Of a stretch of DNA of 12,034 nt, positions 1-7,349 are shown in pieces. The notes beneath the pieces were generated by a model. The model was not told the DNA's origin, did not search any database, and worked only from the letters and a program-made list of their open reading frames with translations. The translations under genes and the position numbers were made by a program. The stretch lies in NCBI GenBank assembly GCA_011052055.1, contig DRJW01000167.1, positions 1-12,034 of the forward strand, given 5' to 3'. Each line of letters begins with the position of its first letter. Within the stretch, counting starts at the first letter, position 1. Source of the stretch: Nitrospirota bacterium. GTDB taxonomy: Bacteria; Nitrospinota_A; UBA7883.

Positions 1-1064
1 ATATTGTCGAGAACTTAACGATGCGCGAGGAGTTCGACGATACTACGGGCCATTCGGAGAAAGTCATCCTGGATCACCGCGAGGAGAAGAGGCAACCGAG
101 AATTTCTGTAAAAGACGCGCAAAACAAAACAATCGGCAGATATCTGCTCCCGGCTGGAGCGCACCTTGCCGTTGTTGAGGGAGATGCTGTTAAAGCCGGC
201 GATGTTATCGCCAAAATCCCCAGAGAGACGATGAAAACCAAGGATATCACCGGCGGTCTGCCGCGTGTGGCGGAGCTTTTCGAGGCTCGCAAACCGCATG
301 AGCAGGCCACCATCACCGAAGTTAACGGCAGAATATCTTTCGGCGGCATATCCAAAGGTATGCGCCGGGTCATTGTGACCACAGATAACGGTGAAGAGCA
401 TGAATACCTGCTTCCCAGAGGTAAACATGTCAACGTTCACGAGGGTGATTATGTCAAGGCCGGAGAGGCGCTGATGGACGGAGCCTCCAACCCGCATGAC
501 ATCCTTGCTGTGCTTGGAGAAAAAGAGCTTCAGAAATACCTGGTCAACGAGGTGCAGGAGGTCTACCGGCTTCAGGGCGTACAGATAAATGACAAGCATA
601 TCGAGATTATCGTGCGCCAGATGCTAAAGCACCTTATTATCGAAGACTCTGGCGACACCGAGATGATGGTGGGCGAAATGGTTCCGAAATCTGTTTTCTC
701 CGAAGAGGTCAGGAAAGTTATCGCAGACGGAGGCAGTCCGGCGAAAGGACGGCCTATCCTGCTCGGTATCACAAAATCCTCTCTTTCAACGGAAAGTTTC
801 ATTTCCGCCGCCTCGTTCCAGGAGACAACCCGCGTATTGACCGAAGTTTCAGTCTCCGGCAAGGTTGACACGCTGAAAGGATTAAAAGAGAACGTGATTA
901 TGGGCAGGCTGATTCCGGCTGGCACAGGCGCCAGAAAATATCACGGATATGGCCTTAAGGTGGCCGACCTGCCGCAGTTTAAAAAGCAAGAGCCTCAAGA
1001 AGAGGCCGTGGAGGTCGAAGTGGCCGAAGTGGCGGAAAATAGCGAAGAAAAGGAGAATTCCTGA
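1..1064 (+). CDS. rpoC: DNA-directed RNA polymerase subunit beta', C-terminal part (5' truncated by window edge)
   Basis: This is the last 353 residues of the catalytic beta' subunit of RNA polymerase. The reading frame is open from base 3 (I-V-E-N-L-T-M...), so the ATG at 21 is an internal Met, not the start. Recognisable beta' C-terminal blocks are GGLPRVAELFEARKP, then KYLVNEVQEVYRLQGVQIND-type sequence with IEIIVRQML after it, then SFISAASFQETTRVL, then the LKENVIMGRLIPAGTG block. These belong to the jaw/clamp end of the subunit near the secondary channel and trigger-loop anchor. After GYGLKVADLP comes an acidic Glu/Val-rich tail of about 25 residues (EEAVEVEVAEVAENSEE), typical of lineage-specific beta' ends. 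A strong terminator follows within 40 bases, so rpoC ends its operon here and is not followed directly by rpsL. Identification is close to certain. Confidence 0.97.
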   Translation, partial: IVENLTMREEFDDTTGHSEKVILDHREEKRQPRISVKDAQNKTIGRYLLPAGAHLAVVEGDAVKAGDVIAKIPRETMKTKDITGGLPRVAELFEARKPHEQATITEVNGRISFGGISKGMRRVIVTTDNGEEHEYLLPRGKHVNVHEGDYVKAGEALMDGASNPHDILAVLGEKELQKYLVNEVQEVYRLQGVQINDKHIEIIVRQMLKHLIIEDSGDTEMMVGEMVPKSVFSEEVRKVIADGGSPAKGRPILLGITKSSLSTESFISAASFQETTRVLTEVSVSGKVDTLKGLKENVIMGRLIPAGTGARKYHGYGLKVADLPQFKKQEPQEEAVEVEVAEVAENSEEKENS

Positions 1065-1098
1065 TTCCATATCTTTTTCACAGGTTATAGACGTAAAA

Positions 1099-1126
1099 GC
1101 CGGTGATGGCCGTCACCGGCTTTTTT
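1099..1126 (+). terminator. Rho-independent terminator after rpoC
   Basis: A perfect 8-bp GC-rich stem, GCCGGTGA (1099-1106) with TCACCGGC (1113-1120), closes a 6-base loop. Six T residues follow (1121-1126), and AAAA precedes the stem, so it could also act weakly on the other strand. It lies 35 bases after the rpoC stop and ends the rpo transcription unit. Confidence 0.93.
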
Positions 1127-1132
1127 GCTTTA

Positions 1133-1161
1133 TTTACAAAGCGCGCCAGTTTAAATATGAG
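1133..1161 (+). promoter_or_regulatory. Possible sigma-70 type promoter for the CLC gene
   Basis: TTTACA (1133-1138) is separated by 17 bases from TATGAG (1156-1161), just after the rpoC terminator and about 16 bases before the CLC start codon. The -35 matches the consensus at 5 of 6 positions and the -10 at 4 of 6. The gene needs its own promoter because a terminator precedes it. The leader would be short, and the only SD-like bases (GAGG 1159-1162) are 15 bases from the ATG. Confidence 0.35.
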
Positions 1162-1177
1162 GTTTTAAAAACGGGCC

Positions 1178-2959
1178 ATGGCGAATAACATCCTGGGGGG
1201 GATTAAAAAATCCGTTGTCAGGATGATACAGACATGGACTTCGCACGAGCATTCCTTCCTTATTGTGGCCGCCGGCGTTCTGGGGATCGTGTGCGGACTT
1301 GCTGTCGTTGTGCTCCAACGTCTGCTGGAGTTGTTCCACGACACGGCTTTCGGCATGCCATCAAAATGGTTGGGAGCCGATTCCGGCTGGTATCTTTATC
1401 TTGTCATTCCCCTTATTCCGGCTTTTGGAGGCTTGATCGTCGGCTTTATGACATGGCGCTTTAAAATGGGCTATGAGTCGGCGGCAGGATGCGAGCCGAT
1501 GAAATGGGCGGCGCTCGACGGCGGATTGGTCAAGCCGCGAACGATCTGGTTTCGCTTATTGGCGACTGTGGCGTTTTTAGGCTCCGGCGGCTCCGGTGGA
1601 CGCGAAGGGCCTATCGCGCAGATATGCGGCGCCTTGGGGTCGGCGATGGGCCAGTTATTTAAAATGTCTACCGACCGGCTGAGGCTTCTGGTTGGATGCG
1701 GGGCGGCGGCCGGGATTGCGGCGGCTTTTAACGCCCCCATAGCCGGTGTAATCTTCACTGTTGAGCTGGTGCTTGGGGATTTTAACGTTATCTCGTTCCT
1801 TCCCATCGTCATAAGCTCTGTAATGGCCACCACTACAAAACGCCTCTTTTTGGGAGACGTTCCAGCTTTCGTCGCGCCTTCCTATTCGCTGGTCTCTCAT
1901 TGGGAGATACTGTTTTACGCCATTCTGGGGATAGTGTGCGGACTTGTGGCGCGCCTGTTTTTCGTATCCTATTTTAAATCCTACGATTTTTTTGGAAAGA
2001 AGCTGAAAAACCATCCTGTATTAAGACCGGCTGTCGGCGGCCTGATAGTTGGCGTTATCGGAATGTTCGCCCCGCAGATATTTGGAGGCGGGTATGAAGT
2101 AATGGGTGACATGCTAAACGGCGCCATAGTATGGTATGTCGCCCTTGGCCTGATTTTCCTGAAGATTATCGCCACTTCCATCTCGCTCGGCTCCGACGGA
2201 TCGGGAGGCATCTTCGCGCCTGCGCTCTTTATCGGATGCATGACAGGAGGCGTGTTCGGAACGGCGGCTCACTATCTTTTCCCCGATATCACGGCCGCCG
2301 CCGGCGCATATGCGATGGTGGGAGTCGGCGCGGTGATGGCGGCGGCTGTCCATGCTCCGCTTACCAATATCCTGATGGGGTACGAGCTTACCGGAAACTA
2401 TTTAATCATCCTTCCCATCATGACAGCCTGTATCATGTCCACCTACGTGATGACCAGGTTCTCCGATTACTCTCTTTATACGGAGAAACTCAGAAGAAGA
2501 GGGATCGAGCTTGTGCACGGGCGCGATATTTCGGTAATGGATAAAATCAAGGTGTCCGACGTGATGCGGCGCCATGTCACAACCATCCCCGAAAACCTCC
2601 CGTTCGGAAAGGTAATGGAGCTTATCGCCAATTCCCGCGACAGCTATTTTCCCATGGTTGATTCGCAAAACAGGCTTTGCGGGATAGTATCGATACAGAA
2701 TGTGCGTGAGTTCATGCTCGATTCGAGCGACCTTTGCGACCTGGTGGTAGCCAAAGAGATCGCCACCGAGAATGTCATCACCGTCACCGGCAGGCACAAC
2801 CTCAACGAGGCGATGGAAAAATTTACCATGATAGATATAGAGCAATTGCCCGTGGTCTCTTACGACGATCCGCGTAAAATTGAAGGGATGCTCAGCCGGA
2901 TCGACGTTATCGCGGCTTACAAAAAAGAAGTGTTAAAGAAAAAAGAAAAAGAAGAGTAG
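1178..2959 (+). CDS. CLC-family anion channel/transporter with tandem CBS domains
   Basis: This 593-residue membrane protein of the CLC family moves chloride or similar anions across the inner membrane, as a channel or an anion/proton exchanger. The membrane part is about residues 25-435. It has the GREGP motif at 141-145, with the gating glutamate at 143. It also has NAPIAGVIF (185-193), GSGGIFAP (341-348) and a late Tyr at 434 placed like the pore Tyr of E. coli ClcA. Two cytoplasmic CBS domains follow (about 458-515 and 521-580) and could bind adenine nucleotides to regulate gating. Two features are unusual. The first selectivity motif, normally GSGIP, reads AGCEP near 103-107 with no central Ser. 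The position matching the internal proton glutamate (ClcA E203) is Leu197, after Glu196. The protein ends in a Lys/Glu-rich tail encoded by an A-rich tract, just before an out-of-frame ankyrin remnant. Family assignment is secure; channel versus exchanger is not. Confidence 0.93.
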   Translation: MANNILGGIKKSVVRMIQTWTSHEHSFLIVAAGVLGIVCGLAVVVLQRLLELFHDTAFGMPSKWLGADSGWYLYLVIPLIPAFGGLIVGFMTWRFKMGYESAAGCEPMKWAALDGGLVKPRTIWFRLLATVAFLGSGGSGGREGPIAQICGALGSAMGQLFKMSTDRLRLLVGCGAAAGIAAAFNAPIAGVIFTVELVLGDFNVISFLPIVISSVMATTTKRLFLGDVPAFVAPSYSLVSHWEILFYAILGIVCGLVARLFFVSYFKSYDFFGKKLKNHPVLRPAVGGLIVGVIGMFAPQIFGGGYEVMGDMLNGAIVWYVALGLIFLKIIATSISLGSDGSGGIFAPALFIGCMTGGVFGTAAHYLFPDITAAAGAYAMVGVGAVMAAAVHAPLTNILMGYELTGNYLIILPIMTACIMSTYVMTRFSDYSLYTEKLRRRGIELVHGRDISVMDKIKVSDVMRRHVTTIPENLPFGKVMELIANSRDSYFPMVDSQNRLCGIVSIQNVREFMLDSSDLCDLVVAKEIATENVITVTGRHNLNEAMEKFTMIDIEQLPVVSYDDPRKIEGMLSRIDVIAAYKKEVLKKKEKEE

Positions 2960-2960
2960 T

Positions 2961-3209
2961 GAGATTCATCCGCCCTCGCGTGGCCATGCCGATATCAACA
3001 AAGACCTCCTGAAAGCGGCTGAGAAGGGAAACATACAAAAAGTAAAAGCCTTGCTCGATAAAGGCGCGAACGTTAATGCGGAAGACAATGATGGCGGCAC
3101 GCCTTTGACGCTTGCGGAGTCGATGCAAACTCAAACTATAAGTGGCTCCAAAAGATTTGAATCGAAAAAGATAGTCCGCATTCTCAAAAAAGCCGGGGCG
3201 AAGGAATAG
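2961..3209 (+). pseudogene. Ankyrin-repeat remnant lacking a start codon
   Basis: Read in the frame starting at 2961, this stretch encodes about 82 residues that include a clear ankyrin unit: DLLKAAEKGNIQKVKALLDK, then GANVNAEDNDGGTPLTLAE. A second unit ends IVRILKKAGAKE and a TAG stop at 3207-3209. The frame is open only from 2937, after a TAA at 2934-2936, and contains no ATG, GTG or TTG before the repeat. It therefore looks like a gene that has lost its 5' end, or a C-terminal extension of the CLC protein separated by a +1 frameshift. The CLC stop (2957-2959) lies inside an A-rich tract (2921-2956) where a length change could join the two frames. Ankyrin repeats bind protein partners; no specific role can be given. 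Confidence 0.7.
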
Positions 3210-3237
3210 CCAGTGATATTTTCGGCTAAGCGAATAG

Positions 3238-3250
3238 TAAAAAAGTAGCG
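3238..3250 (+). repeat. Left arm of 13-bp inverted repeat around mntA-hepT
   Basis: The sequence TAAAAAAGTAGCG recurs as its exact reverse complement at 3994-4006. The two arms bracket the toxin-antitoxin pair, with nothing else coding between them. The arms are A-rich, so part of the match may be composition. They could be the edges of a moved segment, but no transposase or target duplication is visible. Confidence 0.6.
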
Positions 3251-3313
3251 CCGTGATAAAGTTAACGTGTTAGAATTTATTCAAGATTTACCGTGAGGGC
3301 GCTTTAGAGCCAA

Positions 3314-3619
3314 ATGAAATTACAAACATTTGCCGTAAATAAAAGCGAACTGGCCGAATTTTGCCGGAATAACAATATTCGCAAGCTCTCGGTATTCGGT
3401 TCGGCCTTGACCAGTTATTTTGACGAGGAGAGCGATATCGATCTGCTTGTCGAGTTTGAGCGTGGTTGCAAAATAGGTTTTTTCCATCTTGCTGAATTGG
3501 AGATCAAGCTTTCCGAAATGTTTGGGCGAAAGGTTGACTTGCGGACGTTCCATGAATTGAGCCGTTATTTCCGCCAAAACGTCTTACGCGAAGCCAGACC
3601 TCTTTATGCGCGAGGATGA
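3314..3619 (+). CDS. mntA: MNT-domain nucleotidyltransferase antitoxin (MntA type)
   Basis: This is a 101-residue minimal nucleotidyltransferase. It shows the family signature GS-x10-D-x-D, with Gly29-Ser30 and the metal-binding Asp41 and Asp43. A third acidic residue, Asp75 (KVDLRT), completes the usual triad. In characterised type VII systems this antitoxin transfers AMP from ATP to a tyrosine of the HEPN toxin and so silences it. The gene overlaps the next by 14 bases (3606-3619), the usual antitoxin-first order, which implies translational coupling and a fixed ratio. A GAGGG at 3295-3299 is the only SD-like sequence and sits 14 bases from the ATG, somewhat far. All three acidic residues are present, so it should be active. 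Confidence 0.9.
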   Translation: MKLQTFAVNKSELAEFCRNNNIRKLSVFGSALTSYFDEESDIDLLVEFERGCKIGFFHLAELEIKLSEMFGRKVDLRTFHELSRYFRQNVLREARPLYARG

Positions 3620-3947
3620 CCATATACGCTTGTGGCATATGCTCGACGCCGCGCGTGAGATATTAATTTTTTCCGAAGGCAAGTCGCGGCAAGATCTTGA
3701 CACAAATCGAATGCTGGCGCTTGCGATTGTCAAATCTATTGAAATAATTGGCGAGGCCGCCTCAAAAGTAACACAGGAAACACGAAGCGCTTTTATTGGC
3801 TTACCCTGGCCCGGTATCATCGCCACGAGAAACCGGCTTATTCATACCTATTACGATATTGATCTTGACCGCGTATGGGATACGATTCAGGTTGATCTTC
3901 CTCAGCTTGTTAAAGCGCTGGAAAAGGTGACCAAAAGTAACAGCTAA
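3606..3947 (+). CDS. hepT: HEPN-domain RNase toxin (HepT type, DUF86)
   Basis: This is a 113-residue, mainly alpha-helical HEPN protein of the HepT/DUF86 family. The catalytic R-x4-H-x-Y motif is intact: Arg75, His80 and Tyr82 (RNRLIHTYY). In this family the motif cleaves RNA in a dimer, and the tyrosine is where the partner nucleotidyltransferase attaches AMP. The start overlaps the 3' end of mntA in another frame. Length is normal and there is no sign of decay, so the pair looks functional. It ends 56 bases before the convergent heptosyltransferase gene, without a convincing terminator hairpin between them. Confidence 0.9.
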   Translation: MREDDHIRLWHMLDAAREILIFSEGKSRQDLDTNRMLALAIVKSIEIIGEAASKVTQETRSAFIGLPWPGIIATRNRLIHTYYDIDLDRVWDTIQVDLPQLVKALEKVTKSNS

Positions 3948-3993
3948 TTTGACTGCGATTTACGGCCCCGGCATGATTTACACAAAAAATATA

Positions 3994-4006
3994 CGCTACT
4001 TTTTTA
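3994..4006 (-). repeat. Right arm of 13-bp inverted repeat around mntA-hepT
   Basis: CGCTACTTTTTTA here is the exact reverse complement of 3238-3250. Its last three bases are the TAA stop codon of the minus-strand heptosyltransferase gene, so this arm overlaps the end of that gene. The T run and nearby A run (3984-3989) could also form a weak structure between the convergent genes. Confidence 0.6.
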
Positions 4007-5035
4007 TTTATCGGAAGCGCCCAACATTTCCTGAGCTTTTGCGATAACTTCGTCCACGCTGATTGATTTCATGCATCTATGATCCAGGGGGCATATCCGC
4101 CTCCAGCATGGAGCGCAATCGGCCTTGTTGTACATGACCTGGTGGTTTTCTCCCACAGGCCCCGTCTCCTCAGGCGAGGTGGGGCCGAAAATCGCAATCA
4201 CGCTCGTCCCCACGGCGGCTGAAAGATGCATCGGGCCGGTGTCGTTTGTAATATAAAGGTCGAGCCTGCTTAAGACTGCTGAAAGGGCGGGGATATCTGT
4301 TTTACCAACCAGCGACGCCGGGGAGGATTTTGTAAGGTCCAGTACTTTATCAGCCACGGCCCTGTCTGACTTTGAGCCGATAAGGACTACTACAGCCACC
4401 TCTTCGAGCCTGTCGATCAGCTCCGCGAACCTGTCGGCGGGCCACATTTTGGCGGAGCCGTAGGCCGCCCCAAAACCTACTCCAACCATCGGCCTGTCTG
4501 TGGAGGCAAGCAGGCTCATCGAATTGTCGACCGCAGTATCAGGAATTGTCAGGCTCATATCTTTCGTCTCTATCTTCGGATAAAGCTCCTTGACCAGATT
4601 GAGAAAATAGTCCGATTGGCTCATCGAGTGGGTTGTTGGCCGTTTAATGGCGTGAGTAAGAATAAATGAGCGCAACGAGGCGGCGTAACCGGCCCTGACG
4701 CGAATGTTGTGGCTCCACAATTCCCAGGCCGACCTGAAAGAGTTTGGCAAAATGATGAGAAGGTCGTAACTACTCTGGGCCGCTCCCGCCAGAGCCGCTT
4801 TACGCCTGGGGGCGTCGTTTTCCGGCAGGGCGATTGTTTTTTCTATGGTCGTTGTTGTTGTTAAAAGCTCTCCGAGGCCCGACAGGCTCTCGTTTATAAT
4901 TATGTCAATTTTACAATCATCAAACATAGCTTTCAGACTTTTGATCGCAGGTATGGCCATAACCGAGTCGCCGAGCCAGTTGGGCATTCGGATGAGCGCT
5001 CTTAAAGGCGCGGGAGGAGGGCCGGATTGTGTCAT
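4004..5035 (-). CDS. waaF: ADP-heptose:LPS heptosyltransferase II-type glycosyltransferase (GT9)
   Basis: This 343-residue GT-B enzyme of family 9 transfers L-glycero-D-manno-heptose from its ADP donor to the inner core of lipopolysaccharide, on the cytoplasmic face of the inner membrane. Typical WaaF features are the N-terminal RMPNWLGDSVMAIPA (16-30), GFGAAYGSAKMWP (187-199, donor-site region), TNDTGPMHLSAA (263-274) and FGPTSPEETGP (283-293). Near the C-terminus is the Cys-rich CAPC-x4-CPLDHRC stretch (Cys307, 310, 315, 321) common in this branch. Length matches the family. The gene starts 12 bases after the acyltransferase stop and is last in the minus-strand unit hisB-hisH-lpxL-waaF. WaaC (heptosyltransferase I) is the main alternative, but the N-terminal block and Cys motif favour WaaF. 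Confidence 0.88.
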   Translation of the reverse strand: MTQSGPPPAPLRALIRMPNWLGDSVMAIPAIKSLKAMFDDCKIDIIINESLSGLGELLTTTTTIEKTIALPENDAPRRKAALAGAAQSSYDLLIILPNSFRSAWELWSHNIRVRAGYAASLRSFILTHAIKRPTTHSMSQSDYFLNLVKELYPKIETKDMSLTIPDTAVDNSMSLLASTDRPMVGVGFGAAYGSAKMWPADRFAELIDRLEEVAVVVLIGSKSDRAVADKVLDLTKSSPASLVGKTDIPALSAVLSRLDLYITNDTGPMHLSAAVGTSVIAIFGPTSPEETGPVGENHQVMYNKADCAPCWRRICPLDHRCMKSISVDEVIAKAQEMLGASDK

Positions 5036-5047
5036 TTTACTTTTTAT

Positions 5048-6037
5048 TCAAGCAGAGGTTACGCCAGTCTTGCCGGCGCCAGAATCGATCAAAGCCTCCT
5101 GCTTTTTAATGGCTTCAAGCTCTTTGGCGTCCGGCTCCTCTTTCCAGCGGCGGTGTAGCCAGAACCATTGCTCCGGCGCCTCGCGGATAACGTTTTCAAG
5201 GACGCCTGCAATATGCGTAGTTATCTGCCGCACGTCGGTTGATATGTCTCCGGTCGGTTTTATTTTAACCTGCGGGTAAAACCTGATTGTGTAGCTGTCG
5301 GTAGCGTCGTTTCTGAAACAGAACATCGGCAAAACCGGCGCTTTGGTTCTGAGATTCAAGACGGCGGGCGTTATGAACGTGGCGGCCCATTTACCAAAAA
5401 ATTTTACGAATATTTTATTGAAAGCCGCATGCAGGTCGGTGTGAATTGTCACCACATGGCCTTTTCGAAGATGCCCTATTATTTCTTTCGACGCGCTTTC
5501 TTTTTTAATAATGCCCAGGCCGGTGGAGCGCCTGACGTTATCGAGCAACTCGTCCACATAGATATTATCCACCTCCCGTATCACGGAAAAAACCGGATAA
5601 CCCATGAGCGCCAGGGCGCACGCTCCCAGTTCGAAATGTCCGAAATGAGCTGTCGCCAGGATCACGCCTTTTCCTTCCTTGTAGGCCGAGATGAAATTAT
5701 CAAGCCCTTCGAATCTTACCCTTCCCTCAAAATCCGACCGCTTTAAAATCGGCCCTCGCATACTTTCGCTGTGGAATCTTCCAAAATGCCGGCAAACGCG
5801 CTTGACAATACGTCTCAACTCCTTATCGGTGGCGTCAGGGTAAAGTATTTTTAAATTGTTCATGGTGATTTTAAGCCGCCTTCGCTCGATCCTGAGAAAA
5901 ACCCAGAGAACCCAGCCAAGCGCAGACCCTGTGGCAAACGCTACGTTACGCGGGACGGCGACCAGAAATAAAGCGAGGCCCTTCAGGAAAAAAAAAGCCG
6001 CCTTATCGGCGCTCGAATTATTTTTGCCGGAACCCAC
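5048..6037 (-). CDS. lpxL: LpxL/HtrB-type lipid A biosynthesis acyltransferase
   Basis: This 329-residue acyltransferase of the LpxL/LpxM/LpxP family adds a secondary acyl chain to the lipid A precursor at the inner membrane. It has an N-terminal membrane anchor (about residues 15-48) and the catalytic H-x4-E dyad in AHFGHFELG (His131, Glu136). The block FFGKWAATF (213-221) sits where the family has a conserved FFG-x-P/A stretch. The end carries WFWLHRRWK (291-299), a family hallmark. The start is a GTG (6037-6035), only three bases after the hisH TGA, so translation is probably coupled. The ATG at 6044 overlapping the hisH stop is in another frame. Which acyl chain (lauroyl, myristoyl or palmitoleoyl) cannot be told, so the symbol stands for the family. 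Confidence 0.87.
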   Translation of the reverse strand: MGSGKNNSSADKAAFFFLKGLALFLVAVPRNVAFATGSALGWVLWVFLRIERRRLKITMNNLKILYPDATDKELRRIVKRVCRHFGRFHSESMRGPILKRSDFEGRVRFEGLDNFISAYKEGKGVILATAHFGHFELGACALALMGYPVFSVIREVDNIYVDELLDNVRRSTGLGIIKKESASKEIIGHLRKGHVVTIHTDLHAAFNKIFVKFFGKWAATFITPAVLNLRTKAPVLPMFCFRNDATDSYTIRFYPQVKIKPTGDISTDVRQITTHIAGVLENVIREAPEQWFWLHRRWKEEPDAKELEAIKKQEALIDSGAGKTGVTSA

Positions 6038-6040
6038 GGA

Positions 6041-6658
6041 TCATCCAGAAAGTTTAGAGAAGTTTTCAAGAACTTTAAGCCCCGCCCGCTGGCTTTTCTC
6101 CGGGTGGAACTGAGTGGCGAAAACATTGCCGCTTTCAACAGACGAGGCGAAGGCGCCCCCGTATTCGGTTGTGGATATGGTTATCTCCTCTTCCGGAACC
6201 GGGTAAAAGGAGTGGACAAAATAAAAGTCAGATCCGTCAGCAACGCCCTCGAACAGTCTGCCCGGCTTTACAAAATCGACCTCGTTCCACCCCATGTGCG
6301 GAATCTTGAAACCGGACGCGCCGTTCGAGTCGAACTTCACGCATTTTCCTTTTAGCGCCCCGATGCCCCTGCAATGGCCAAACTCCTCGCTCTCCTCGAA
6401 CAAAAGCTGGTAGCCGACACAGATTCCAAGAAAAGGACGGCCAGAGCCGATGAAATCACGTACCGGATCAAGAAGATCGTAAAGCCCAAGGTTTTTCATA
6501 CATTCGGCGAAAGCCCCTACTCCAGGCAGAACCAGGGCCGTGGCCGAAGAGATATCTTCTTTATCCCGGCTTATTTTCGCGCTGGCCCCGGCCTTCTCAA
6601 GCCCTTTTTGGACGCTCCTTAAATTGCCGACATCGTAATCAACAATGACTATGGACAT
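6041..6658 (-). CDS. hisH: Imidazole glycerol phosphate synthase, glutamine amidotransferase subunit
   Basis: HisH hydrolyses glutamine and channels ammonia to HisF, which makes imidazole glycerol phosphate and AICAR in histidine biosynthesis. The 205 residues match the family. Visible features are MSIVIVDYDVGNLRSV (1-16), LVLPGVGAF (42-50) with the oxyanion-region PGVG, and the nucleophile Cys80 in GICVGYQLLF. The dyad partners His185 and Glu187 lie in TQFHPEKS, and HMGWN (121-125) is at the subunit interface. An SD-like AGAGGG lies 8 bases before the start. It is 81 bases downstream of hisB and 3 bases ahead of lpxL; hisA and hisF are not in the window. Confidence 0.95.
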   Translation of the reverse strand: MSIVIVDYDVGNLRSVQKGLEKAGASAKISRDKEDISSATALVLPGVGAFAECMKNLGLYDLLDPVRDFIGSGRPFLGICVGYQLLFEESEEFGHCRGIGALKGKCVKFDSNGASGFKIPHMGWNEVDFVKPGRLFEGVADGSDFYFVHSFYPVPEEEITISTTEYGGAFASSVESGNVFATQFHPEKSQRAGLKVLENFSKLSG

Positions 6659-6739
6659 GGTGTTTACCCTCTGGAAACTTTTACGCCTGGCCTCGATGCG
6701 GGGCTTTGATATGCCTTACCCTCAATTACAAGGGGCTCC

Positions 6740-7330
6740 CTAAAGCGTTTCTTTTGTGGACGGGATCGCGCCCTCTATTCTTGGGTCGAGCCGGACGGCC
6801 TGCCCCAGGGCTCTGGCCAGCGCCTTGAACATGGCCTCAATAATGTGATGGATATTCGAGCCTCGCTTTACTGTTACATGAACCGTCAGCCCAGCCTTGT
6901 TGGCGAGAGCGCGCAGAAACTCTTCGGCAAGCTCAGCGTCGAAATCGCCCACTTTTCCCGCCAGCCTCTCAGAATCGAAAACGCAAAACGGCCTTCCCGA
7001 TATATCCAGGCTCACATCCACCAGGGCCTCGTTCATCGGGATAGAAGCGTGACCATATCTTACGATCCCTCTTTTTTCGCCGAGCGCTTCGCCTAACGCC
7101 TGCCCCAGGCAAAGCCCCACATCCTCGGTGGTGTGGTGGCCGTCAATTTCCAGATCGCCGGTGGCCTTAAGGTCGATATTGATTAAAGAATGCCTGGCGA
7201 GATGGTCTAGCATATGATCCAGGAAAGGGATGCCGGTATTGATCGAGCCTGCGCCCTGGCCATCCAGGTCAAGCTCGACTTCGATACTCGTTTCTTTTGT
7301 TTTGCGCTCTACTCTGGCTTTTCTGCTCAT
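6740..7330 (-). CDS. hisB: Imidazoleglycerol-phosphate dehydratase
   Basis: HisB dehydrates imidazole glycerol phosphate to imidazole acetol phosphate in histidine biosynthesis, using two Mn ions. It is the monofunctional form, without a fused histidinol-phosphatase. From the chosen start it has 196 residues, the normal length. Metal and substrate motifs are PFLDHMLDHLARH (35-47), DGHHTTEDVG (63-72) and NIHHIIEAMFKALARAL (159-175). The frame is open 13 codons further upstream (ATGs at 7369 and 7345), but homologues begin like MSRKARVERKTKET, so the ATG at 7330 is preferred. No strong SD is seen for any of them. It is first in the minus-strand unit and shares an 84-base divergent region with the glycosyltransferase gene. 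Confidence 0.95.
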   Translation of the reverse strand: MSRKARVERKTKETSIEVELDLDGQGAGSINTGIPFLDHMLDHLARHSLINIDLKATGDLEIDGHHTTEDVGLCLGQALGEALGEKRGIVRYGHASIPMNEALVDVSLDISGRPFCVFDSERLAGKVGDFDAELAEEFLRALANKAGLTVHVTVKRGSNIHHIIEAMFKALARALGQAVRLDPRIEGAIPSTKETL

Positions 7331-7349
7331 TTTTCGATCAATCATAAAG

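Noticed and set aside
949..1188. Arg/Lys-rich small ORF overlapping the rpoC end and terminator
   Set aside because: It is an out-of-frame reading of the acidic rpoC tail that runs through a clear terminator, with no family resemblance.
2921..2956. Canonical -1 ribosomal slip joining CLC and ankyrin frames
   Set aside because: The ankyrin frame is +1 relative to CLC, so a -1 slip on an A AAA AAG type site would enter the wrong frame. Only a +1 or -2 shift, or an indel, would join them.
3984..4005. Bidirectional terminator between hepT and waaF (A-run and T-run pair)
   Set aside because: Only A-T pairs close the stem and the waaF stop lies inside it, so it is too weak to call as a terminator.
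4845..5279. Plus-strand ORF across the waaF/lpxL junction
   Set aside because: It is antisense to two well-supported minus-strand genes and shows no recognisable domain.
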